Positions 16,812-23,550 of a stretch of 33,424 nt of DNA are shown here, in pieces. The notes beneath the pieces were generated by a model that saw only the letters and a program-made list of their open reading frames with translations, searched no databases and had not been told where the DNA came from. Each line of letters begins with the position of its first letter. Within the stretch, counting starts at the first letter, position 1. Origin of the DNA: Actinomycetes bacterium (GTDB lineage Bacteria > Actinomycetota > Actinomycetes > Propionibacteriales > Propionibacteriaceae); NCBI GenBank assembly GCA_023419175.1, contig JAEZYG010000029.1, positions 1-33,424 on the forward strand, written 5' to 3'. The position numbers were made by a program, and so were the translations under genes.

Positions 16812-17117
16812 ATGAAAAACAATATCCCAGACGAATTAGTTCGTCTCAGAGGCAGTATCGACAATCTCGATATGGCTCTCGTGTCGATCATGGCGGAGCG
16901 TTTCAAAATCACGCAAAGAGTTGGACGTCTCAAAGCCGATATGGGGCTTGCGGCAGCCGATCCTGAGCGTGAACAGGCTCAAATTGCCAGGTTGCGCAGG
17001 CTCGCAGAATCGGCAGAACTGGATCCAGAATTTGCTGAGAAATTGCTCAACTTCATCATCACAGAGGTGGTAAGACATCATCTGGAGATTGCAGACGATA
17101 CCCAGCGTGATCGTTAG
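16812..17117 (+). CDS. Chorismate mutase (AroQ class)
   Basis: This 101-residue all-helical protein has the AroQ pattern: LRGSIDNLDMALVSIMAER helix 1, a conserved lysine in RVGRLKADMG, then DPEREQAQIARL and a C-terminal helix. It converts chorismate to prephenate for phenylalanine and tyrosine synthesis. No signal peptide is present, so it is the cytoplasmic form. The ATG lies one base after the guaB3 stop and presumably depends on that transcript; coupling of aromatic and purine genes here is unexplained. Its TAG stop shares two bases with the TAA of cysE on the other strand. Confidence 0.88.
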   Translation: MKNNIPDELVRLRGSIDNLDMALVSIMAERFKITQRVGRLKADMGLAAADPEREQAQIARLRRLAESAELDPEFAEKLLNFIITEVVRHHLEIADDTQRDR

Positions 17118-17665
17118 GCGATAATCCCGTCGCAACGTTCCTTCGACGGGATACCTACGATCACGCTTCCCGCTTTGACATCGCTGACCACCAAAGCGTT
17201 GGCGCCTATCTTGACATCATCGCCGATGACGATATCTCCGATCACCTTCGCTCCAGCGCCGATCAATACTCGGTTACCTATGGTTGGGTGACGCTTTGCG
17301 CGTCCGCGTGAACGCCCTCCCAAAGTGACTTGATGATAGATCAGTACATCGTCGCCTATGATCGCTGTTTCTCCGATGACCACACCCATACCGTGATCGA
17401 TGAAAAAACGGCGTCCGATGGTGGCTCCGGGGTGGATTTCCACGCCTGTTAAGCAACGCACGATTTGGCTCAATAGACGGGCGGGAAGACGCAAAGAGCG
17501 ATGAGCCCATAGACGGTGAGCGATCCGATGAGCCCATATGGCATGTAGACCCGAATAGCACAAGATGATTTCGATCGTTGAACGAGCTGCTGGATCGTTA
17601 GCACGCACCGCCTTCACATCTTCTGCTAGGCGATCTAGAAAGGCGGATATTCCACGAACAGCCAT
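17114..17665 (-). CDS. cysE: Serine O-acetyltransferase
   Basis: The 183-residue short form of CysE carries left-handed beta-helix hexapeptide repeats from about residue 75 and the catalytic region FIDHGMGVVIGETAIIGDD, then YHQVTLGG. It makes O-acetylserine from serine and acetyl-CoA, the substrate of the CysK encoded just upstream. Bacterial CysE of the long type is about 270 residues; short forms of 170-230 are normal in actinobacteria and lack part of the N-terminal helical domain. The gene begins 36 bases after cysK ends and is likely co-transcribed. Its tail overlaps the chorismate mutase gene by four bases, and no terminator separates them. Confidence 0.94.
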   Translation of the reverse strand: MAVRGISAFLDRLAEDVKAVRANDPAARSTIEIILCYSGLHAIWAHRIAHRLWAHRSLRLPARLLSQIVRCLTGVEIHPGATIGRRFFIDHGMGVVIGETAIIGDDVLIYHQVTLGGRSRGRAKRHPTIGNRVLIGAGAKVIGDIVIGDDVKIGANALVVSDVKAGSVIVGIPSKERCDGIIA

Positions 17666-17701
17666 GAAAACTCATCCAATCTGCACAGTTTTTACCACGA
17701 A

Positions 17702-18607
17702 TCACTCTACCGTCCACAGATCGGTTGACAGATAGCGGTGTCCAGTATCGGGGGCGATTGTGACGATCAACCCTTCTTCTTGAGCGGCGAGCGAGCGAGC
17801 GGCCGCCATATTTGCTCCAGCGGAGATTCCAGCAAAAATTCCGTAATTTTTAGCCAGATAGCGTGCTTCTTCTTTAGCCTGCTCGGTGGGAATGGTGATG
17901 ATCTGATCGATCACGTCGCGGTCAAGAATCTCAGGGACGAAATTGGCTCCAATGCCTTGAATTCCGTGTGGTGATGCCATTCCGGACGATAGGAGAGGGG
18001 ATTCGGCAGGCTCGACCGCCACGATACGGATATGTTGATTGCGCTCTTTGAGATAGCGTCCAGCGCCGCTGATCGTACCTCCTGTTCCCACACCTGCAAC
18101 GAAAGTGGTGAGCGTTCCCTCGCTATCTGCCCAAATCTCAGCACCAGTGGTCTCATAATGCATCTGACGATTCGCCTCATTGGCAAATTGCGAAGCCAAA
18201 ATACCGTGGCGCTCATTGGCGATCTTCTGTGCCTCATCCACAGCTCCTTGCATCCCTTGAGACGCTGGAGTGAGGATGATCTCAGCACCAAAGGCTTGCA
18301 TGAGAGAGCGTCTTTCCACACTCATCGATTCCGGCATGGTGATGACGGTTTTATAACCGCGAACCGAAGCGACCATCGCCAAAGCGATACCTGTATTACC
18401 GCTGGTAGCTTCGACAATTGTTCCTCCAGGAGCCAAAGTTTGCGAACGCTCAGCGGCGTCGATGATAGCCAAAGCGACCCGATCTTTGACGCTATGAGCA
18501 GGATTGAGATATTCCAATTTCATCGCGATATCGCCTGGTGTAGGCGATGGTAGACGTATCAGAGGCGTTCGTCCAATGGCGGCGGTGATATCGTCATAAA
18601 TTCTCAT
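17702..18607 (-). CDS. cysK: Cysteine synthase A (O-acetylserine sulfhydrylase)
   Basis: The 301-residue PLP enzyme makes cysteine from O-acetylserine and sulfide. The PLP lysine is K41 in NPAHSVKDR; the asparagine loop TSGNTG is at 68-73 and the phosphate loop GTGGT at 174-178. A frame open further upstream to 18712 would run into guaA, but the true start is ATG at 18605-18607, beginning MRIYDDITAAIGRTPL as in other CysK proteins. The ribosome-binding site is weak (TAGG about ten bases upstream). It heads the cysK-cysE pair and diverges from guaA across a 97-base gap that must hold both promoters. Confidence 0.96.
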   Translation of the reverse strand: MRIYDDITAAIGRTPLIRLPSPTPGDIAMKLEYLNPAHSVKDRVALAIIDAAERSQTLAPGGTIVEATSGNTGIALAMVASVRGYKTVITMPESMSVERRSLMQAFGAEIILTPASQGMQGAVDEAQKIANERHGILASQFANEANRQMHYETTGAEIWADSEGTLTTFVAGVGTGGTISGAGRYLKERNQHIRIVAVEPAESPLLSSGMASPHGIQGIGANFVPEILDRDVIDQIITIPTEQAKEEARYLAKNYGIFAGISAGANMAAARSLAAQEEGLIVTIAPDTGHRYLSTDLWTVE

Positions 18608-18691
18608 ATCGATATAACCTATCGGGCATAGTCGAAAATTCCGGTCTGTCTTACCACGTGGGGGGAAGTCGCATCGTTTGCGCAGAGGCCT

Positions 18692-18705
18692 TAGACTTTG
18701 ACCCA
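18692..18705 (+). promoter_or_regulatory. Candidate -10 box for leaderless guaA mRNA
   Basis: TAGACT at 18692-18697 lies seven bases before the guaA ATG at 18705. There is no ribosome-binding site (TTGACCC intervenes), so the transcript would begin at or next to the start codon. The -35 region is not recognisable. The same TAGACTTT string occurs at 26370 before the PspC histidine kinase gene. Confidence 0.45.
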
Positions 18706-20252
18706 TGTCCAATGATGTGGTGATCGTTATCGATTTCGGCGCTCAATATGCTCAACTCATCGCTAGACGGGTGCGTGAAGCACACGTATTTTCTGAGATC
18801 ATGCCCCATACGGCATCGGTTGAGAAGATCATGGCGAAAAATCCTCGAGCCATCATCCTTTCAGGCGGTCCTCAATCGGTTTATGCCGATCACGCACCCC
18901 AGGTCGATCCAGCTCTTTTCGAGACAGGTGTGCCGATTCTAGGAATTTGTTATGGATTCCAAGCGATGGCCGCAGCTATGGGAGGAACGGTCGAGCAGAC
19001 CCACACATCCGAATTTGGGCGCACCACTTTATCGGTGGAGAACGCCCAGGCTCCGCTCAATGCCCTGCCCGATAACTGCCAGGTCTGGATGAGCCATGGA
19101 GATGCTGTCACCAAGGCTCCTGAAGGTTTTATCAATTTGGCGACCACTCCTGGCGCTCCCGTATGCGCTTTTGTCAATCCTGAGCGGCGTCTCGCCGGTG
19201 TGCAGTGGCATCCCGAAGTCGCCCACTGCGAATTTGGTCAAGATGTCATTAAAGCCTTCCTTTTCGATATCGCAGGATGTCAGCCGACATGGACATCTGA
19301 AAATTTCGTCGCTGAACAAGTCGAGTTGATTCGCTCCCAGGTGCAAGATCGCAAGGTGTTATGCGGTTTGTCCGGTGGTGTGGATTCCGCTGTGGCAGCA
19401 GCTCTCGTCCAAAAAGCGATTGGCGATCAGCTCACGTGCGTCTTTGTCGATCACGGTCTCTTGCGCAAAGGCGAAGCGGAGCAGGTGCGCAAGGATTTCA
19501 CGGCAGCTACGGGTGTCGATCTTGTCGTTGTGGATGAGAAAGAACGTTTCTTAAACGCTTTGTCTGGAGTGAGCGATCCCGAGACGAAACGTAAGATCAT
19601 TGGACGAGAATTCATCCGAAGCTTTGAGGCGGCTGCCCGCCAAATTGCAGATGACAAAGGAGTGGATTTCTTAGTCCAAGGAACTCTATACCCCGATGTC
19701 GTCGAATCTGGTGGAGGTGAAGGAGCTGCCAATATCAAGAGTCACCACAATGTAGGTGGCTTGCCAGACGATTTGCAGTTCACCTTGATTGAGCCGCTGA
19801 GAACCTTGTTCAAAGACGAGGTTCGTGCAGCTGGTATCGAATTGGGTCTGCCTGAAGAGATGGTATGGCGTCAACCCTTCCCCGGTCCTGGTTTGGCGGT
19901 ACGTATCATCGGTGAGATCACTGAGGAGCGTCTGGAGATCTTGCGCGATGCGGACGCAATCGCCCGTGAAGAATTGACCAAAGCCGGTTTGGATCGCCAG
20001 GTATGGCAGATGCCTGTCGTCTTATTAGCCGATGTGGCTTCTGTAGGAGTTCAAGGAGATGGACGTACCTATGGAATGCCAATCGTTTTGCGTCCGGTGA
20101 CGAGCGAAGACGCCATGACGGCGGATTGGTCGCGTCTGCCCTATGAGGTGATTGAGAAGATTTCAACTCGTATCACCAATGAATGTCGTGCGATCAACCG
20201 TGTTGTCTTGGACGTGACGAGTAAACCGCCCGCCACGATTGAGTGGGAGTAA
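18705..20252 (+). CDS. guaA: GMP synthase (glutamine-hydrolysing)
   Basis: The 515-residue protein has an N-terminal class I glutamine amidotransferase (C82 in GICYGFQ, H169 and E171 in WHPE), an ATP-pyrophosphatase domain with SGGVDS at 223-228, and a C-terminal dimerisation domain with PFPGPGLAVRIIGE. It turns XMP into GMP. The residue after GICYG is phenylalanine where methionine is common; this should not affect catalysis. The stop codon region TTGAGTGGGAGTAA encodes the nearly invariant C-terminal IEWE and is the sequence that many mobile elements use as attachment site. Foreign-looking genes begin directly downstream. Confidence 0.97.
   Translation: MSNDVVIVIDFGAQYAQLIARRVREAHVFSEIMPHTASVEKIMAKNPRAIILSGGPQSVYADHAPQVDPALFETGVPILGICYGFQAMAAAMGGTVEQTHTSEFGRTTLSVENAQAPLNALPDNCQVWMSHGDAVTKAPEGFINLATTPGAPVCAFVNPERRLAGVQWHPEVAHCEFGQDVIKAFLFDIAGCQPTWTSENFVAEQVELIRSQVQDRKVLCGLSGGVDSAVAAALVQKAIGDQLTCVFVDHGLLRKGEAEQVRKDFTAATGVDLVVVDEKERFLNALSGVSDPETKRKIIGREFIRSFEAAARQIADDKGVDFLVQGTLYPDVVESGGGEGAANIKSHHNVGGLPDDLQFTLIEPLRTLFKDEVRAAGIELGLPEEMVWRQPFPGPGLAVRIIGEITEERLEILRDADAIAREELTKAGLDRQVWQMPVVLLADVASVGVQGDGRTYGMPIVLRPVTSEDAMTADWSRLPYEVIEKISTRITNECRAINRVVLDVTSKPPATIEWE
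20240..20250 (+). other. Candidate attachment site at the guaA 3' end
   Basis: TGAGTGGGAGT at 20240-20250 is the end of guaA just before its TAA stop. TGAGTGGGAG recurs at 23444-23453, and AGTGGGAGT recurs at 23295-23303 (CAGTGGGAGTGAA). Integration at the 3' end of guaA is known for several families of islands. These copies are short, so the assignment is an inference. Confidence 0.4.
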
Positions 20253-20291
20253 GTTCCACATGATTTTCTCCAAAATTGGCTTTATTACGGC

Positions 20292-20321
20292 CTTATTTTC
20301 GCCATTCTATGCGAAAATAAG
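20292..20321. promoter_or_regulatory. AT-rich perfect palindrome upstream of the DUF4143 ATPase gene
   Basis: CTTATTTTCGC at 20292-20302 pairs with GCGAAAATAAG at 20311-20321 around an eight-base loop. Another palindrome, CCAAAATTGG, is at 20270-20279. A TATAGT (20324-20329) follows at once and may be a -10 box, with the start near 20336. This would put the palindrome over the -35 region like an operator. It has no T-run to act as the guaA terminator, though the long stem could serve weakly. Confidence 0.5.
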
Positions 20322-20349
20322 ATTATAGTCAGTGATGGGAGGAGCTTGC

Positions 20350-21651
20350 ATGAAACGATTCCTCATGGACGAGCTCATCGCCTGGAAGGACAGACCCTGC
20401 CGCAAGCCACTCATCCTCAACGGGGCACGCCAGGTCGGCAAGACGTGGCTACTCAAAGAGTTCGGCAAGACGCAGTTCAAAAATGTTGCGTACGTCAACC
20501 TAGACGACAATCCTCGAATGCGAGAGCAGTTCGAGTTGGGCTATGATATTCCGCGCATTATCTCGGCCATCCAGTTTGAGACGGGGCAGGTTGTGCTCGA
20601 AGGCGATACCCTTATCGTCCTCGACGAGATTCAGGCGTGCCCAAAGGCGCTCACAAGTCTTAAGTACTTTTGTGAGAATACTCCTGGATATGCAGTGGCT
20701 GCTGCCGGTTCGCTCCTAGGTATCACAGTGCATGAGGGAAGCGGTTATCCCGTTGGTAAGGTTGACACACTCGATCTGTACCCACTGCATTTTCGCGAGT
20801 TCCTTGTCGCGACAGGGAATGCACAGCTCCGTGACCTTCTCGATTCCGGAGAAGTCGATATTATCAACAGCTTCTCGAGCAGATTTATCCCCCTCCTTCG
20901 ACAGTACTACTACATTGGCGGTATGCCGGAGGTGCTGGGTGCCTTTCTAGATCGCGGTCTTCTGGAGGATGCGCGCAAAGTACAGATCGAGCTTCTTCGC
21001 GGCTATGAGCGTGACATCTCCAAACATCTCAGCAGGACCGAGACCGAGTATGCGCTTGCGGCGTGGCGGTCGATTCCGTCTCATCTTGGTCGAGAGAACA
21101 AGAAGTTCGTGTTCAGTCGCATTGCGTCGGGAGCACGTGCGAGGAACTACCAAGCTGGCATTACGTGGCTTACGCAGGCGGGTATAACACCCCTTGTTCG
21201 CAGAATCTCGAAGCCTGGGATTCCATTGAGTCCCTATGCGGATGACAGTGCATTCAAGCTCTTTTTGGTGGATGTTGGTCTGCTGGGTGCCATGGTACAG
21301 CTTGACAAGGAGACGGTCATCGGGGGCAATAAAATCTTCGAGGAGTTTAAGGGCTCGCTTACCGAACAATACGTTTGCCAGCAGCTTGTCTCCGATTGTG
21401 GGCTCACGCCATACTACTGGTCTGCCGAGAATTCCTCAGGTGAGATCGACTTTCTGGTACAGAAGACGAATAGCGTCTATGCTATTGAGGTGAAGGCGGA
21501 AGAGAATCTGCGCGCCAAAAGTCTACGAGCATTCAAGGAATCTCATCCGGAGATAAGGTCTGTTCGGTTCAGCCTTTCCGGCTACCGCGAGCAGGACTGG
21601 ATGAGGAACGTCCCGCTGTACGCGATGTCGAATATGGCAATGTGGGGATAG
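20350..21651 (+). CDS. ATP-binding protein of the AAA/DUF4143 family
   Basis: The 433-residue protein has Walker A GARQVGKT at 25-32 and Walker B LIVLDEIQ at 88-95, then the sensor-like AAAGSLLGI near 118, all typical of the AAA domain fused to DUF4143. The C-terminal part (about 365-400) shows GEIDFL followed by YAIEVKAE, a D-x(n)-ExK arrangement like PD-(D/E)XK nucleases. The biological role of the family is not established; it is found in scattered copies on mobile or accessory DNA. The start ATG at 20350 has a GGGAGGAG site six bases upstream; an in-frame ATG at 20332 lies before that site. G+C-rich codons such as CTC and CGC differ from the neighbours, which suggests transfer. Confidence 0.85.
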   Translation: MKRFLMDELIAWKDRPCRKPLILNGARQVGKTWLLKEFGKTQFKNVAYVNLDDNPRMREQFELGYDIPRIISAIQFETGQVVLEGDTLIVLDEIQACPKALTSLKYFCENTPGYAVAAAGSLLGITVHEGSGYPVGKVDTLDLYPLHFREFLVATGNAQLRDLLDSGEVDIINSFSSRFIPLLRQYYYIGGMPEVLGAFLDRGLLEDARKVQIELLRGYERDISKHLSRTETEYALAAWRSIPSHLGRENKKFVFSRIASGARARNYQAGITWLTQAGITPLVRRISKPGIPLSPYADDSAFKLFLVDVGLLGAMVQLDKETVIGGNKIFEEFKGSLTEQYVCQQLVSDCGLTPYYWSAENSSGEIDFLVQKTNSVYAIEVKAEENLRAKSLRAFKESHPEIRSVRFSLSGYREQDWMRNVPLYAMSNMAMWG

Positions 21652-21687
21652 GTTGCGAGAGCCTACATGATTGACTGAGGAGCTGCT

Positions 21688-22497
21688 ATGATTCCTTCAA
21701 GTTTTACCCAGGGAGTGTGGGGAAAGAGCTGGGAAAAAGCGAATGAGAATAATGCGGTTCAGGGGACGGCAAACCTTGGTGATGAGGGCGTCGTTCTCGA
21801 TATCCCCTGCGGAAAGCTGCTCGGATCTCCAGGTGTTGTCATAAACGGTAAGGAGGAGCCTTCTGCTGCAGAATACTTATATGGGTTTTCTCAAGATGGG
21901 TATGCGTTGGTGCTTGGAAACGCTGCATACTGCGGCGAAGAGATGCATTATCCGGGAATGGTCCATCAGGTTATCCGTGCAGATTATCTTATGGCAGCAA
22001 AGGGATGTCGGGAATTCGATCCGTCTACCATGATTAATGGGATGGATATCGAAATAAGAAACCTGACCGATTGGTACGGAAGTTCAGCTTACCGCATAAC
22101 ATATGAACGTGATGACCGGGGTAATGCGCGCTTCAAAGCGCTCGAATATCGAAAAGAAGAGGATGCACCTAGCGTATTGCTAGAAAGTGAGCAATGCTGC
22201 GTTACGCTGTTCAGCAAGTACGTTATTCCTGACCTGAACGTAAATGAGATGACCTTTCGCCATCAGTGCTATCTGAAGGTGCGCTTTTCAGATGGCAAGA
22301 CCCTTGAAGAAGCTCGCAACTTTGCCAGTGATTTATCGAAGTTCTTTAGCTTGTGCATGGGTTTTCACGCTTCGATTCAAAAGCTTGGCTTGTATTTCGG
22401 TTCTGAAGAGTCTGCAATTCAATACTATGAGTCCCTGTTCGATTCCCCTGTCCCGTCAAAAACCGATATACAGGCGATGCCATTTCCTTATCTATGA
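21688..22497 (+). CDS. ApeA-like N-terminal domain protein (first half of a split HEPN protein)
   Basis: The 269-residue protein resembles the N-terminal domain of ApeA-type HEPN proteins: a beta-rich region with LYGFSQDGYALVLGNAAY, then a helical start (RQ/FR-CYLKVRF ... LEEARNFASDLSKFFSLCMG) and a tyrosine-rich YYESLF stretch. It ends at TGA 22495-22497. The next frame (22494-23183) holds the rest of the fold, so a normal single ApeA of about 500 residues appears cut in two. The ATG at 21688 follows a GAGGAG site. The base composition is lower in G+C than the ATPase gene before it. The family assignment is by eye and should be tested by profile search. Confidence 0.55.
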   Translation: MIPSSFTQGVWGKSWEKANENNAVQGTANLGDEGVVLDIPCGKLLGSPGVVINGKEEPSAAEYLYGFSQDGYALVLGNAAYCGEEMHYPGMVHQVIRADYLMAAKGCREFDPSTMINGMDIEIRNLTDWYGSSAYRITYERDDRGNARFKALEYRKEEDAPSVLLESEQCCVTLFSKYVIPDLNVNEMTFRHQCYLKVRFSDGKTLEEARNFASDLSKFFSLCMGFHASIQKLGLYFGSEESAIQYYESLFDSPVPSKTDIQAMPFPYL

Positions 22498-23183
22498 TAA
22501 AGGGAGAGATCAATAGCTATCTTTGCAGCTGGTTTGATTATGGCACTGAAAAGAAAAGTAAGAAAGATTATCTGCTTCTCAAACATGCCGGCGATTTAAT
22601 TGTTTCAACACTTACCTATGATTGGAAGATGCCCGTTGAGTTACAGTGCGTATCCGCATCTCAGGCTTTGGAGGCGATTTCAAAATACAAAGCCGACTTA
22701 AAATCCTGGTCAAAAACTGAATTAGAGAAAAACCAAAAAGAGCTCATGAAGCGAGTCGAAGGGATGCCCAAGGAGTTCATCGAGTGGGTTCAGCTTAGAT
22801 TGCGCCAAAACTCAAGAAGTTCCAAACGATTGATGCTTGAGCTCATGAATAGGCAAAAGGACGTTGTCGAATGGCTTGTTCCAGATGTGAATGCGTTTAT
22901 TTCCGAGCAGCAGAAGGCACGTAATACGTACTCGCACGGGTCTTCCTCTATTGCGGTCGACTTGTTTCGGTTATATCGACTAGCGATAGGGAGCGCATTG
23001 ATTGCCTATTCCATACTGTGGCAGCTGCTTGGCATGAACCCCAGTCAAATCCGGCGTGAGCTTGAGCGCTCTCGTTTTAAGTCGTGGGTAGTAAGCTGGT
23101 TATGCTTGCAATATCCCGAGCAGAATTTGTCTGATGCTTCGAGATGTGATGAACGGGGCGGCTCTCAGGTTGCCTTGAAGTGA
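22494..23183 (+). CDS. HEPN-domain protein (ApeA-like C-terminal half)
   Basis: The 229-residue protein contains the HEPN RNase motif R-x4-H as RNTYSH (R143 to H148) after helices that fit the ApeA/Apea_HEPN fold, with a helical tail (LFRLYRLAIGSALIAYSILWQLLG). ApeA proteins are single-gene abortive-infection defences whose HEPN domain cleaves RNA in infected cells. The catalytic arginine and histidine are intact. It starts with ATG inside the ATGA of the preceding gene (22494-22497), so it can be translationally coupled, or it is the downstream part of a gene split by loss of one base. Its frame is open upstream only to 22431. Confidence 0.6.
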   Translation: MIKGEINSYLCSWFDYGTEKKSKKDYLLLKHAGDLIVSTLTYDWKMPVELQCVSASQALEAISKYKADLKSWSKTELEKNQKELMKRVEGMPKEFIEWVQLRLRQNSRSSKRLMLELMNRQKDVVEWLVPDVNAFISEQQKARNTYSHGSSSIAVDLFRLYRLAIGSALIAYSILWQLLGMNPSQIRRELERSRFKSWVVSWLCLQYPEQNLSDASRCDERGGSQVALK

Positions 23184-23550
23184 GTTCAATCTGAGTTGGC
23201 GCATGCACACGAAGTACGGTCAATTTCGGTGAAAGAGGAGACGAGCGTACGCTAGGTGGACGAGAGCGCACGGTAGTCCACTTTTCACTTACTCAGTGGG
23301 AGTGAATCATCGTACATACATTTATATTTTTGGACTTTTCATATGGCTAAAACTCGTGCCATTTTATATTGTCTCGTCCGCCGGTCTGGGTTCGTCGCTG
23401 TTGGGTTGTCTCTGGATTTCGCTCAATCGGCTCTATGGTCGACTGAGTGGGAGAGCGGGCTTTACTTTTACCCACTCGGACTTATTCTTACCCGCTCTGT
23501 CTCGCAGGGTTCTGTGAACTTACTGAACCCTGCGAGACGTTCCATCGGTC
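23184..23550. other. Non-coding stretch rich in inverted repeats
   Basis: No gene is supported in these 367 bases; the frames at 23296-23517 and 23343-23717 lack ribosome-binding sites and recognisable products. Repeats are dense: AGCGTACGCT (23244-23253); GTGGAC with GTCCAC (23256-23261, 23276-23281) followed by TTTTCACTT, possibly the HEPN gene terminator; TTCACT with AGTGAA (23284-23289, 23301-23306); two crossed pairs at 23445-23498; and a perfect 14-bp repeat at 23499-23538. Two partial copies of the guaA 3' end fall here (23295-23303 and 23444-23453). Confidence 0.5.
23499..23538. terminator. Perfect 14-bp inverted repeat after the decayed regulator gene
   Basis: GTCTCGCAGGGTTC at 23499-23512 pairs with GAACCCTGCGAGAC at 23525-23538 around a 12-base loop. 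It lies 12 bases past the ancestral stop (TTA at 23551-23553, minus strand) of the decayed gene, so it is probably its terminator on the minus strand. It lacks a T-run on either side, so another structural role is possible. Confidence 0.55.

Noticed and set aside
22456..22465. Programmed -1 frameshift site in the ApeA-like pair
   Set aside because: The run is only five A residues in TCA AAA ACC and does not meet the slippery heptamer pattern, and no downstream structure was evident, so it is not called as a feature.
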